From Epiperipatus broadwayi (taxonomy: Eukaryota > Onychophora > Udeonychophora > Euonychophora > Peripatidae), in the NCBI GenBank assembly GCA_028023455.1, contig JAQFVV010006295.1, forward strand, positions 994,001-1,058,000: a DNA stretch of 64,000 nt, in the 5' to 3' direction. How positions within the stretch are numbered: the first letter of the stretch is position 1; every line of letters begins with the position of its first letter. Made by a program: the position numbers and the translations under genes. Shown here one piece after another: positions 47,899 through 61,290 of this stretch. The notes under the pieces are model-generated. The model was not told the origin of the DNA and ran no database searches. It worked only from the letters and a program-made list of their open reading frames with translations.

Positions 47899-50800
47899 TT
47901 AATTTGTATCTGAAGAAATGTCATTTGCATATGATGAGCAGCTTTACAATTTCCAGTTCCTCTAATTCTATACATAGAAATTAACTTTAGTGCACATAAT
48001 GGGATAATAGTTATAGAAATCTCACTTCTTCAAAATATGCAAATAATAGTGAATTTTATGACATCTAATGAGATTGTGATGATTTTATTCTCTCATTAAT
48101 TCTTAAATAAAAATTGTAGATACAGCTAATGATATACTGGTTTTAATTTCAATTGAATCTTGCAAAATAAATATGTGGAAATCTTTAGTTAAAGTGAGTT
48201 GCAACAATGTTTGAGCCAATTCATTGTGGTCAAAATATTTTCAGGGCAATATTATTGAGTTTTCTCAATATACAAACTCTTCTATGTCATTTTCCATGCA
48301 TATTGAATGCTGTTTTTTTACATATAGAAGATCATTTCTGGTATAATGTTGCTAAAAAGATTGACTTAAAAGGTAAATTATTGATACTTATGAAAAATTT
48401 CTCACATTAAACTAATCAACATGGTACTTTTTGTGTAGGAATAATTCATTTTTGGTTTAGAAAACAAAACTTTATTCTTTTTTTTTTTTATATTATTTTA
48501 TTGTAAACCTTTTAATATTTTATTTTTATCAAATAAATTTTGAGGGTCTGCAATGGACTATAAAAAAAAAAACATCTTTGTGTTTTGGTTTACTCTGAAT
48601 TTTTTTGATAAAGTATTATAAAAAAAAAAAAATAATTCCAGAGGTTGCATTTTGTAACAAATAAATATCTAGAAGTAATTACCCCCTCTCCCCACTTTAA
48701 TATTTGGTTTTACTAATACTTTTTATAACATACTGTATTTTTTCCCCAAACTTTTGAAAAATATCTCAAAACAAATCATTAAATTATTTCAAAGCACATA
48801 TTTAGTAACACTAAATTCTTAAATTTATTCTGTTCTGCTTTAGTAACTCTTGAATTCCCTTGCATGAAAGATATTAACAATCATGTTTCTATTCTTCTAA
48901 AACTCATTTCACAAGAATTTCATGGTAAATATTGCTTTCAAACTCTGCCACTATTTTTTGTATAATGTTTGTATATGGAGATATCACATATCAAATTCTT
49001 TATTTTGTGTTACTAGAAATACTTTATCCACAAATTACTTTAAAAAACATAACTCATTTTATCTTTTATATGTATTATACATTTCTCACATTATTTTTAC
49101 AGTTAATTAGGCATTGTAACAAAAATAAAGGGGGAGAAGAGTAAGGGGAGGATTTGCAACATATATTATGTTGAATAGAATAGTATACAATCTTTATTAT
49201 AAAATTTAGAGCTTCACTTTTTTTTTTTTTAAATTTTCCTCCATATTCAATATGTTGTTATAAATTTCCTATGAATAATATTTAACTAGTTAGCTCATGC
49301 TAATGACATTTCTGAAGATAGTTTTACTCATTCAGTGGTTGTGATCATTTCCTTGTGGATAATATTGACTTTAAAAATGCAAAATTCTTTTTATATTACT
49401 TAAACTCCTGGCAGTACGACTATATTGATGGGTAATCCATTTTATACTATTTCTACTTGAAGCCTTCTACACAAACATGAATACTTATAATGCACTTTAA
49501 ATGTATGTAGGTGAAGTTAATAAAATTTTTCATAAACAACAAAGTTTAGCTTAGCGCTTTCAGAGCATATTTACTCCATATTCATAACTATTATTATGTA
49601 TTAAACATAATGTATGCAAATTTATACAAATCATCCTGTCCATTTTCTAGATATTGTGAAGCAGGCATCCCTTTGATTGATGGTGTTTGGATCGTTTGCA
49701 ATGAAATACACTTTTATTTTTATTTTGGTGTCATTTTTTTCTTTGCAAATAATTTCAGCACTAAAAGATTCAAATTTATGAAGTGCTTTTTGATATTCTG
49801 CAAATATTTAATTGGCTTCATTTTTGTTTACCACTCTATTGTACATATATAAGTGGGTCTACAGACGTCATTCCTAACCAGATCTGATAGTAAGTTTTTT
49901 GCTATTATCTTTAGTCAGTGAGGACTACCTTGTTATCAATATGCATTGGACATTTATATAAAATACAGTAGCCAAAATTATTTTGAAGATTTTGTTAGAA
50001 CAATCAGTTAGTGATCATTGATTACTTATACTCTAGATCAAATTGATGCAGCAAAGTGAGTTACTATCATTAATACAGATTTTAAGGAAAGTTGTGGGGA
50101 AGATGCTCTGTTTAGGTGTTTACAATTCTTTAACCCAAATGTCAAAAGTCCCACCAATTAGCTTATAATAGGTCACTATAATTTATAGTTGCTAATCTTA
50201 GGGTTCAAAGGAACTGGCTGGAAGTAAAACATTGATTGATAATATTTGATCAAGTTATTAGCTTGAATAATATAATGCAAATAAAAGTGACTGCTGCAAT
50301 GAATAGCCTGTGATTAGTCCGGGGATCTGGTTAGCATTTTTATTTAGTTTCCATCAATTTCTTATGCTTATATAAGTGATTTTAGAATGAAGTGATGTAA
50401 AAGGAACTATTGGTGTGGATACATATATTAAATTTAAATTAATCTAGGGATAGTCATGTGATTATAGTTAGATCATTTTTTAATTTTCACATATGTCCAA
50501 ATTGCTTAAGTGTATATATTATCTCATTTTTTAAAATTTAATCTCATTATTTTTTTTTATTTTTATTTTTAATACATTTGCACTTGTTAATTAAGATTAA
50601 ATTTGAAAAGAAAATTTAGAACACATTCTATCTCCTTTCCCATATTTCCATCTGCATATTACATTAGATCCTTGGCTTGCTCTAGTCAGCTAATCTTAAG
50701 TTATTTTGACTAAATTAAATATAAAAAAAAGTTAATTATTTCTAACATCTGTTAATTATTAGTTGTTTTTTTTTTAAATATTTAATTACATTATATTTAA

Positions 50801-52406
50801 AAATTATTATTTTAATATTAACAGAAAATAAAACCAAGTAAAAAAAAGGGGAAGGGGGAATAAAATTGTATCTAATTACTAAATTAAACATATGATATTT
50901 AAATATATGGATATTTTTTTTATACACATTTTAGCAATATATTTTTGAAATACGTAGCCCTGAAATAGAAATACATACAATACAACTTTTTTTTTTTTTT
51001 TCATCAGCAGATACAACAGAAAGAAGATAGGTAAATCATATCTATTTCTTAAATCACCAGAAGTGTTGGTCATTTGGTCATAAAAATTGCCATATACTTA
51101 ATATCCAATTATTGGGAGAGTCCAAACTGCTATATATATTTAATGTTTTGTGATTGAATAATCTTAAGGGAAATGAACGTATTTGCTACAGGTGGGAGCA
51201 ACAAATGCGATATATACAATTGTGATCAGAGGGCAGTGTTTACTGAGAAAGATAGAGTAACATTATAAAGGATTATAGATAAAAAAAAAAAACCTCAGCA
51301 AAACATATTGTTATAAAAGTCAACACCCTTTAATTCTTACTATTCACTCTTAAATTTCATAAGCAGAACATTTATGACTATATATTCACTTTAAAGCTAC
51401 TGTTTAGTAATGTGCTATGCACATGGAAGTGCTATTATGAGCATATAATATAATTAATGGATAAGTATGTTAACTATTTCAGCAAATTATTGTTTATACT
51501 TTTCATAATCCTTGAAAAATGTTTGTAAATTACTTAAAGAAGTTTACAGACAAATATCAGCCTTTCACACTAATTGTGCATACACTTTGCGAGTGTTAAT
51601 AATAAATGAATACTTTCTCACCAAGACAAGATATAGTATTTATGCAGGAATAAAAGGAATCCTCTTATTCCTTAACTTATTTTTTTCCCAACTATGAGAC
51701 ATAGTGATGAAAGTGGCATGATTTGAGCAGTCGCATAACATTACTTTTATATAGAGTCATTACTAGTAAAGACTTTAAAAATGAAAAAAATAATACCCTA
51801 ATGAATATGATTGCTCTCTTACCTGTAATGGAGGCAGTGTTATGTTTTATTTTTACTATCAGTGCATTAATAAATTATTAAAAATTTGGGTTGATCTGGG
51901 ATTCTTATTCTCTGGCAAAGAATGACTTTATGCATTTTAACCAACAACTAGTGGATGATTAGTAAGACATATTGCCTGAAAGAAAAATAAGCTTGGTTGT
52001 GATTGAAAGTGGACTTGAATATCAAATATGCATAACAGATGGTGGTATTAACCACTGCATCTCAAATATTTTAATTACATTCAATATCACATGATCACAT
52101 CTCCAATACTAGCTTTGCTTTGTTTACATTCAATATATGAAGAAAATCTTGTTTGTAATTTATACAGTCTATGCAAAAAAATGATTTCATGAACATGTGA
52201 ATGATTATCCATTTTCTATGGGCTGGTTATTTCAATTTTACTGGCATTTGATGGCTATTTTTTTTTTTAATAAGAAGTGAAATCTACATTACTCTCCCAT
52301 ATTTTCAAGAGAACTTGAGTTTTAATTATCAGGAGTGATTTTAATAAATACATTTTGATTTTCCCTTTGTAATTCAAATTTACATATATTTATTCATATG
52401 CTTAAG
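47899..52406. other. AT-rich non-coding stretch
   Basis: No gene is recognised. The short frames (48207-48410, 48922-49144, 49610-49852, 50742-51073, 51512-51697) lack motifs and share the low-complexity composition of the background. T runs occur at 48478-48490 and 50987-51001. Confidence 0.5.
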
Positions 52407-52510
52407 GAAGTGGTTTTTGTTTTCTTTATAACCTAAATCAGAATACATTATGTCGAGCTTCACCAAAAGTGCACTCAGCTTTAGTTTATAAAGAAAAAAG
52501 AAACCATTTC
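52407..52510. repeat. Inverted repeat (hairpin)
   Basis: GAAGTGGTTTTTGTTTTCTT at 52407 onward is the near complement of AAGAAAAAAGAAACCATTTC ending at 52510. The arms are about 31 bp and the loop about 42 bp (around GTCGAGCTTCACC). It may be a small fold-back element. Confidence 0.65.
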
Positions 52511-52815
52511 ATTATGCATATAAACAAATGCACACAAATTTGATTATGTATATAGAGTTGGAGGTTCAACACTAAAGCATTAAAAACTATCATAGGCCTT
52601 TCATTATTTTTGTCAACTGCTCTAAGAACAAAAAAGAAATTGTTATATATTTCTAGAACATTATTATTAAATAACTTATATTTGTTTAATTCAATATAAA
52701 CAATAGCTTTAGATTTAAAAATAAATGTTATATACTTTCTACAATTCTTTTTAATATTTTGATATTATCTACTATGCTATAACAACTTTTAAATCAGGCT
52801 TGTTTTTTTTTTTCG

Positions 52816-52867
52816 ATGGTTGCGAAATTCATAAATGTTCTTAGAGATGATTTGTAATGATCTTATA
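52816..52867. repeat. 52-bp direct repeat, left copy
   Basis: ATGGTTGCGAAATTCATAAA onward matches 54991-55042 with only two or three differences, and both copies follow a T run. The copies are 2.17 kb apart. The right copy abuts the RTE fragment at 55041. Confidence 0.75.
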
Positions 52868-53299
52868 TTATAACAGTCGAGGAAAATGTGGTCTTACCAT
52901 ATCTGCTGTACAAGGGCACCACCAGGCCATTCGAACCTGGAAAATTTATATAGTAGGCAGATACTTACTGTTCAGATCCAAATTTTATTTTATATTGACC
53001 ATTAGCCTATGTCACTAGCTCAAGGAAACACAGCGATTTATAATAAATACTTCTTAAAAATATATTTTTAATATAAAAAAAATAACGTATGTCACTGCCA
53101 GTAATAACACACAAAAAACATTTATTAACGCACATATATAAATATTTAAAATTGAGGAATAAATTTAGACTTTACTATTAATTTTAAATTGGTTATTATT
53201 TTTTAAATTTAAATTATTATTTAAGAAAGTCTGCACAGATGGACATTTTAATAAATTTTACTTTAGAATGTTGAGTATAGATAAGCTACATAGATTTCT

Positions 53300-54168
53300 C
53301 AGTTAAAAACTTTTCAAAACAATCATTCAATCTCAGACTAAAAGTTCATAATCAGACCAACGCTTGCTTCCTGATATATGGATGCAACCAATGTAATATG
53401 AAGATGCTAGCATAAAACCATGCAGTCAGGAATGTGCGTCTGCTGCATGATATTATTTGAAGGACATGATCCTCATCCAGTACAGGAATGTGCATCTGTC
53501 TGGTGAGGGAATCGTGTAATAAAATATTTAAAGAGAAATGCTACATATGGCAGGAGAGCAAAACCTTTTCTGGCTTATAGTCCCTATCCATAGAGCTAAT
53601 GGAAATCAATATCACAGGAAATACGTCTGTGTACATTGCAACACAATGTCTACATCTTTGGGGTCATGCATTCAGTTGGGCACATTGCCCTGTATGCTAA
53701 CACACTTCACATTACATTGATATAAACACCCACATATCTCCCTACAAGCATTGACTCAACTACGAGACAAATAGTCTGAAATTAAATCCCCTCAAAATAA
53801 ACATAAACGATTTTAAAAATAAAGTTATTAATTGAAAATTGCTGAGGGAAATTTACAAGAAAGAAACCCAATGGCACTCATCGTAAGGTGCCGCATTGAA
53901 AACAACAACTTAAAATATATACCAGTAAATACGTTTAGACACTCGGCATGAGGTGTCATATTTACCAATATATATATTTCACGCAAATGAAAATCTTAAA
54001 AAAACAACAACAACTAAACGTTAACGAATCTATGCAGCTATCTACATCCAAATTTCATTTAATACATTCTAATTAATACTTGACACACGCACACACAAAA
54101 TGGAAATGATTAATTAAACATATGCATAAAAATTATTATTAATAATTGATTGGGAGTTTTTCTTTTTA
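53300..54168. other. GC-richer unassigned patch
   Basis: Base composition is visibly less AT-rich than the flanks. CAGGAATGTGC.TCTG occurs twice (about 53428 and 53483). The 60-codon plus frame at 53538-53720 includes HRKYVCVHCNTMS, a two-cysteine spacing, but nothing I can name. It probably belongs to an unrecognised repeat lying between the two 52-bp direct repeats. Confidence 0.4.
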
Positions 54169-54600
54169 GGTCAGATAAGAGTTCTTATTTTCAGTTTCTA
54201 ATTGCAACACAAGAGTTCATACTTTACGGATTCTGCAGATTTAGAGGTCCATCTTCATGATCACTTTTGTAGATTGTTTGTTCTTTTTGAAGCAAAACCG
54301 CTGCTTGCCATTCCTTTGGTCATGAACTGTCATTGGGAGGCCTCAGCTGGTTATCAGCAAATTAAATCTATTGCAGACTCCTACATCGTGGAGTCTGCAA
54401 TATAGCTACAGTTATAACGGTATATTAATAATCAGCTTTAAGACAACCATTCACTTTTTTTTATAGGGTTTATACCTCCCTTATCAGTAAATTTTCAGAT
54501 CCATTGAGCAAGACGTCACTAATCCTAGAGTCTTTTTTGGTCCGTGCTGTGGCTTGGTGCTTCCATTGGTCAAGCTAATTTTCTATTCTCTTATCTGACC
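54169..54600. mobile_element. Small non-autonomous DNA transposon with 13-bp inverted ends
   Basis: GGTCAGATAAGAG at 54169-54181 is exactly inverted at 54588-54600 (CTCTTATCTGACC). TTTTA lies directly outside both ends (54164-54168 and 54601-54605), fitting a 5-bp duplication. The 432-bp interior has an inner hairpin, TTGCAGACTC/GAGTCTGCAA, at 54371-54400. A 67-codon frame at 54202-54405 spans it, ends at the hairpin, and is not a recognised protein. The superfamily is not assigned. Confidence 0.75.
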
Positions 54601-54990
54601 TTTTAATTATTTAAGTGCCCCAAGGGATAGTGTGCTTTGCATTTAATTAATAAAACAATCATTTCCATTTTAAGATTAAACATGATTTTTTTAAAAAAAA
54701 ATTTGAATCTAATATAACATTTTTCTTTTCATCACTTTTAAACAAAAATATTAATCTTTATCTTAAGATCTTTATTATTATTATTATTATTTTTTTTTTT
54801 TTACAAGAAGTACTTTTAAATACTTTTTTTCTTAAAATAGTTTTAAAGTTTTCCATCTTTACGATATATACATGTTAACATAATTCTTTTTTTTTTTTTT
54901 TCAGTTTTTAATAAAATACTTTTTATTTAAGATTTATTTTCCCCTTTATGTATTACTTTTAAAGTAATGTAACAGCATGTTTTTTTTTTT

Positions 54991-55042
54991 ATGGTTGTGA
55001 AATTCATAAATGTTCTTAGAGATGATTTATAATGATCTTATA
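54991..55042. repeat. 52-bp direct repeat, right copy
   Basis: Partner of 52816-52867. Confidence 0.75.
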
Positions 55043-57480
55043 TAAAATTGATAGAAGTCTGGTAAATCTGTAAATTCTAATATCTTTTTTGCCTTTCTTA
55101 AATTAAAGGAATGCAATACTGATATTTATATAATCTGGTATATCTTTACTACTTAGACATTTGATGTATAGCTTTGCCAACAATTCAACTGTTTGTTTTT
55201 AATCTTGTTCTTTCAAAATACTCTTAATGGTTCCATTATTTTTTGGAGCTTTTCCATTCTTCATAGATTTTATTGCATGTTATTTCTTTATTTAAAATAT
55301 TCAGAATTTCAAAAGATGTTTTAATTATAACCATTGCTTTTTTTTTGTTGTTTTGTACTATCTTGACTGCTTATTGCTAAAATCATTTTTGGCAATTTCA
55401 TGCCTTAGAAAAGATTGAAATAATTATTAAAATTGTAACACTGATTTAATTGGATACTATTAGAGTATAGGTTGAGAATATTTTATGAAACATGATTTTT
55501 ACATCATCTGTTTATAGGTTCAGTTCTCTTCCATTCTTTTTTTGCATTGCTTATTTTATATGAATACATAAACCCACACTCAAGATTTGTAAAAAAAAAA
55601 AAAAAAAAGTTCTGAAGAAGTATGTTGGGCAGTCAAAATTGCCTTGCTAAGAAAAAGATATTGTGAAGAGTATACTAGAAAATAAACATTTGTGGGTTTA
55701 ATTTATTTATTTATTCATCAATATGTTTTATGTCTGTGAAACCCCCCCCCCCAGATAGCTTTCTTGGCATTTTATACTTATATTTCTTTACTTATCATTA
55801 AGTCTTTTATACATTTTATGAAAAGCCTAATATTATTATTTTTTTAATAAATTATTTCAAAATATATTCACATATCTATGTGTATATCTTGGTTTTGTCT
55901 CATTTAGAAATTTATGGCAAATCATTATTTTCTGCTATCTCAGTTTTATTTTAAAAAAATATGTGTTATTTTTCAAGTCTAAACCTTTCTTTAAAATGTC
56001 TTGTACATCTTAACTTAGTTCATTAGATTATTTTGAAAATCAGAATATTAACTGTTGATGCTGAGTTTCATAATAGCATTTGCTATGCTAACCCTTAATG
56101 ATGATCACTTCTTTAGTTGAATTTATTGAGCACATTCTAAAGTTTTGAAATAGACATTTTCTGAAGATAAATTATAATCCATTTTTGCCATATTTTTATT
56201 CACATGCTTTCATGTCAATTTTCTTGTTTGTTTGTTTTTTTAATAAAAGAATTTCCAATACAGTTAGATTTATTATTACAGAACCAATGCATTCCTGCGA
56301 AATCACCTTATCCAAAGGTAAGCAGTGAAATTAACAACCTATAGAAAAATAGGATTGGAGAATCATCAGTGCATAGGAAAGTTTACAAACATTAACAAAC
56401 AATACACAACCTTGTAGAATAAAACGATGATAATCTGAAAGACTTCGTATTTAATAGATATTAGTATGTACACACACAAGTCATCTGCAAGCAGGTTAGG
56501 AAGTTGTGCACTGCACAAAGATACTATTTAAACGGGGTAGAAATTTTTAGGAAGTCATATATTTATGAGATATGTTTGTTTATATCAAAGAAGACTGTTA
56601 AGAAATAACATAAGTAATATCAAATTCTGATGGTGTTAAATTTTTTTGAATTTTAAATGTTTCAGAGAGCATTTTGTTGTGATGTATTATACTTATAGAA
56701 AATGCTTATTTAATAATTATATCATGTTAATATTTATGTTTAAAGATTTTTTTTATTCCTTTAAAATTAAGAAGGTCAGCATGCTGTTATCTGTTAAAAT
56801 TATTATAATAATTCTTGTTCAGAATGATAACTTCAGAAGGCATAAACCTGAAACATTTATATTCCATATGCTCTATATCATGTTACTTATGCTTTTAATA
56901 TTTGTGCCTTTATGTTAAATTATAATTTCTCTTATTCAAGTCATTTGATTTTGCACCATTCTTTTTCACTTCCTAACGTTTGTTAAAATTTCCCTTTAAT
57001 ATTAGACACTTGTTTTTCAATTCTTGCAATCTTCTTTTATTTGAAAGTGATATGTAAGTAGCAAAAGAAAAAAAAAAAAAAAGTCATCAAATGGAATCCT
57101 ATGTCCTTATGTAGCATCACTATCTTTGCTGGTGACTTCATTGCCTCCAAAAAAAAAAAAAGGACTATGATTTATATTTGTCTGCCATGAGTATAAATAT
57201 AGAAAAAGATAATATCTATGCAACACAGTTTTACTGATCTCAAGGAAATCTCTCTAAGATCTCATTAAATAACTTTAATTATATAATAAGATGATGTTTT
57301 TTTTTTTTTTTTGGTTATTTGGTATTCAATAGCCTATCCTTGTTTATTTATTATATAAACATTTGTATAATAATAACAGCTGCAGTGACTAGGGGAAGTG
57401 CGATGAAATTGGCATTAAGAATTTGATAATTTTTTTTTCTTTTGAGATCTCAGAAAAGAATCGATTCTTGTTCAAATCCA
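55041..57480 (-). pseudogene. Decayed RTE pieces (RT start, then endonuclease start and 5' leader)
   Basis: 55041-55330 aligns to 28209-28460 of the full-length element (the IFKKGD..NYRPISLLS region, coding on the minus strand). About 56836-56870 (GGCATAAACCTGAA) matches 29476-29490. About 57000-57210 matches the polyprotein start and first endonuclease motif (TTCTTGCAATC, TTGAAAGTGAT, the TTTGTCTGCCATGA start). 57360-57480 matches the 5' leader. The order and overall spacing fit one old full-length copy whose middle (55330-56830) has decayed or been replaced beyond recognition. It is non-functional. Confidence 0.7.
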
Positions 57481-58449
57481 CCTCCCCCTTAAATTTTTTT
57501 TATATCTATATTAAAAATTGTTTATTTCTAAATCAAGAGTTATAATAAAATAAAGAAATAGGATTATATAAAATATAAAAAGAGCCATAATATTATAATA
57601 ATTTCCATCTGGATTCCTTAATTCATAATGCTTATATATTTATTTGATACAGGTTTTTTTTCGTAATAATAAATAATTTTAATGATTATTCATTCCATAA
57701 TTCAATATGAAATTTTGTATCTAAGTAAAAATAAATTACTTTTTTAAACAATTAATAAATTTGTTTTAATATTTTATGAATAGTTAAGAAAAGCATTTAG
57801 ATTTAGTTGATTTGCTAATCCCTTAATATTAATAATTTCAATATTTATTCCAGATGAACTCTAAACCTTTTCTCTATTGCATTTTTTATTTTAAAATAAA
57901 GTTGGTTTTTTGTTGAAGAGAGTAATTCGAAATCATTTGTGTAATCTGAGGAATACAATAACCTTGTAGATATATTTAAAACTTCTACTCTACTACACAT
58001 TTTTGAAACATATAACACCGCAGAAAACATGCCGATTCAGCACTTTGTTAACTCAGGTCAAAATCTCTTAAACATGTCCTCATCATTTGTTCAGTAGTTA
58101 TAAACATTATATTACTACAATTTGAAGTATAAATATTTAACTTCTTAATATATTTAATATCCATTTTAGACCAACAATTAGTAATAATCATTAATATCTT
58201 TATCCAAAGTGGATGGTGTCAAAGTAGTTTTAATTAATTATATATAATCTTTTATTGTAACAACTTTTTTGTTATTATTATTGTTTTCAATAGTGTATTG
58301 TCATTTCTTAAAAGTTTCTTGATCCTTCCCAAAGAATATTTTTAGATTCAGTGAAATATATAATAGACAGTGAAATTGGTATGTGAAAATAGAAGTTTTG
58401 AATAGTGGAATTTAATGCAACAACAATCAATTAATAGTATTCTATCCTA
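57481..58449. other. AT-rich spacer
   Basis: No gene is supported. The minus-strand 61-codon frame at 57845-58030 (SRVEVLNISTRLLYSSD) has fair composition but no recognised family. Confidence 0.45.
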
Positions 58450-59340
58450 TAGGCAGGTTTAAAGAACAGTCACTATCACAAATTCATCCATTTCCCCACT
58501 TCCTTTTCTTCCTTGCCAAGCTTTTCAATTCTACGTATCTCTTGCCATTTTTTATATCATCCAGCAAGGTAAATCTTTTTTGTCCTTTCTGTTTTCACTC
58601 ACCATTCCCTCCAAAATATTTTTCATTAAACTATTTTTTCTTTTTAATATATGTCCCATCCAGTTTCTCTTGCTATCTCTTAATTTCCCAATCAATCTTT
58701 TTTCATTTATTTTTATCAGAATTTCTTCATCATTTTATTCATCCAACTGATTTTTTCCCACCATTCTTCATGACCACATCCTAAAGATTTTCAATGTGTT
58801 CCTCATTTTTTAACTCATTGTTTATGTTTCACAACCATACAATAGCACAACTCCACACATAACATTTTATTAATCTTTTTTTTAATTCTCTCTTCAAAGA
58901 TCCACAAAATATTTTCACCATTCTCTTCAAAATATTTTTCATTAAACTATTCTTTCTTCTTAATATGTGTTCATTCCAGTTTCTCTTGCTATCTCTAATT
59001 TCCCAATCAATCTTTTTTCATTTATTCTTCTCAAACTTCCATTTGTCATTTTATTCATTCAACTGATTTTTCCCCAACCTTCTTCATGACCACATCTCAA
59101 AGGTTTTCAATCTTTTTCATTTTTTTTTTTCATTCATTGTCCATGTTTCACAACCATACAATAGTATAACTCCACACATAACATTTAATTAATCTTTTCT
59201 TTAATTCTCTCTCCACAAAATATTTTCTTTTTCTTAATAAATAATTCCTTTGCCAATGCAATTTTAACTTCATCTTTACTTCTTCCATCATTACTCTATA
59301 CCAACTACCCAGATATCTAAATCCATTTATTCAAAACAGT
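58450..59340 (-). pseudogene. Third LINE, C-terminal part of the RT polyprotein, internally duplicated
   Basis: On the minus strand it begins at about 59325 with YLGSWYRVMMEEVKMKLHW, the YLGS segment that follows the RT in RTE-like and related LINEs. MCGVILLYGCETWTMN follows at about 59180-59130, the hallmark VL.YG.ETWT motif. The same motif then appears again at about 58865-58820 as CGVVLLYGCET with a stop. The two halves, about 58616-58890 and 58929-59210, are direct repeats of about 310 bp, so part of the coding sequence is duplicated in tandem. Protein differences from the main RTE family here show it is a separate lineage. Confidence 0.7.
58616..59225. repeat. Tandem duplication of about 310 bp inside the LINE fragment
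   Basis: ATATTTTTCATTAAACTATT begins both copies (about 58616 and 58929), and both end with CACAACCATACAATAG.A, AACTCCACACATAACATTT and a TTAATTCTCTCT-type segment. Identity is high but not perfect. Confidence 0.8.
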
Positions 59341-60054
59341 TTGGTAAAAGGATTGTCAAAAATATTATTGAATGACTATCTAGTTGTTATTATTAGCTAA
59401 GACTAAAACTAGGAAATTTCTCCCACAAAAATTCTCACTATCATCTAGCATTTGACTAATCTCAGCTTCTTCAATGGTTTTATGGACAAGAATCTTGTGA
59501 AGTATTTGCTTTGTAATTGATAATCGGTTATTTATTTGCCTATAAGAAAGGAAAACATGGGGGTAATAGGTGTTATTATTATAGATATAGTTTAAAAATA
59601 TAATTTTCTAACAAAATGACTACCTCAAATAAAACTTTATTAAAATGGCCATATTATAAAATTTAAAAGTTTTTAATTATTCAAGAAATATAAAAAATTG
59701 ATAGTTTTATCAAATCAGATATAAATAAGTTATTCATCTAATTTTTCCCTTCTCTAGCAAGATGCTTTTTGTTGCCACACCCTTTATAGAAATTATATTT
59801 TTTGTTGTTTGTCAAGTAATTATAATCGTTCAAGGCACATAAATAATTTACAATTTAAATTATGTTTTTATAAACATTAAAAAGATAATTAAACATTTTT
59901 AAAAGTGCATGGATAACTGCTTATTTTGTTGTTGTTAAAACAAAAACTAATTTTATAAGTGATGATTTTTGTACATTTTTTTAAAAAAAAGAAATATACC
60001 AATGGAACAGATAATGTCATCACAATAATTTTCAACTATTTTTGATTTACTTTC
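59341..60054. other. AT-rich spacer
   Basis: Nothing is recognised. Confidence 0.5.
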
Positions 60055-60840
60055 AGATAAAAATCTCTTCAAGTTTAATTCAGCTTTCCCAAGTCAGAAC
60101 TTCCATATTATCCCTCTAAACTTTCTAATTTCATCCATCTATCTCACACTAGTCACTTTTTAAAGTCTTTTACATATTTTAGGATCCAATTTAAGATTTC
60201 AATTCTCTACTTATTATCATCTCTTCTAGCAATATGACCAACATCACTCCACTTCAGTCATCAGTTTTTAATTTTTTTTAATGATGTCTTTCATATCTAT
60301 GTTTTTTCCTGTTGCCATATACATCTTTCCATATTTTATTGGAAAGGAGGGGGGGGGCTGAATTCTTTGTCTCAAATTCATAAATAAGAACTGATGAAAC
60401 ACATTTATTAAAAATCTTACCTTTCAGATGCATAGGCATATTTCCTTAGGTCATTCTTTTTATCAAATATACTCCAATTTTAATTCTAACATTAATTTCA
60501 TCCATTATAGTTTCATTTGTATTAATAATCTAACCAAGGTATATGCAGTTGTTAACTTTTTATAATTCATGATTGTTAGTCTTTATTTTCTTCTGGAAAA
60601 ATTCATGAGACATTACTTTAATCTTTTTAGCATTTATCTGTACTCCTACTTTCTATCTTTTCTTTGATTAGTCTTGCAATACTTCACTGAAACTCTTAAA
60701 CATTATTTTCAAAAAATAGCTGCATCATCTGCAAAATCTAAATTATTTAAATAAGATATATGTATATTAATTATCTTATTCTTCATACTTTAACCATAAA
60801 ATAGTTATTGTAAAACTGCTGTAAAAAGATGGAATATGTT
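60055..60840 (-). pseudogene. Decayed RTE fragment (3' half)
   Basis: It aligns to about 27040-27850 of the full-length element. Shared blocks are TTTCATCCATCTATCTCACA, TTATCATCTCTTCTAGCAAT, the TAAGAACTG.T.AAACACATT stretch, ATAGGCATATTTCCTT, and GCATCATCTGCAAAATCTAA (RT motif C region) near 60721. It is heavily mutated, with a G run near 60348-60357. The order of its ends shows it is a separate insertion from the pieces at 55-57 kb. Confidence 0.85.
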
Positions 60841-61186
60841 TGTTGTTCATATACAGGAGAGTCCCTTTACTCATGTTGGGGGGGGGGTAAAATTAATAAA
60901 AGTGCAGTTGCTGGTCACTGCAATCAGAAAATTTGTGCAAGCAGATTTTTTTAAAAATTCTCCCTAACCTTCTGGTTTTTTTTTAAAGCATCCTAATCTC
61001 AGCCACATATTTTTAAAAACATTAATTTTACTCTACAATTTTGCTGCTTATTATATAAATGCTTTTTTATCTTGGTTATGATAGAAATAATCCATTATCA
61101 TTAGATCAGCTGGTTTTAGTGAACCTTTTTTTTTTTTTCAAATAAAACACATAGTGGTTTCCTGAATAGTTTGTGATGATGGTATT
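60841..61186. other. AT-rich spacer with G and T runs
   Basis: G run at about 60879-60888 and T run at about 61126-61138. No gene is recognised. Confidence 0.45.
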
Positions 61187-61290
61187 TTAGTTGTATTTAT
61201 ATTTGAACTATTTTCATAATCTAGTATTGAGTATGGTGTTTTAGTTGTATTTATATTTGAACTATTTCTGTAATCTAGTATTGAGTATTG
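61187..61290. repeat. Short tandem duplication, about 54 bp
   Basis: GTATTTTAGTTGTATTTATA and the following TTTGAACTATTT..AATCTAGTATTGAGTAT occur twice in a row at the outer end of the left Penelope-like arm. Confidence 0.75.

Noticed and set aside
52918-52945. tRNA-like B-box (GGTTCGAATGG on the minus strand)
   Set aside because: The arm would need a 9-base loop, and no acceptor stem or A-box lies at the right distance.
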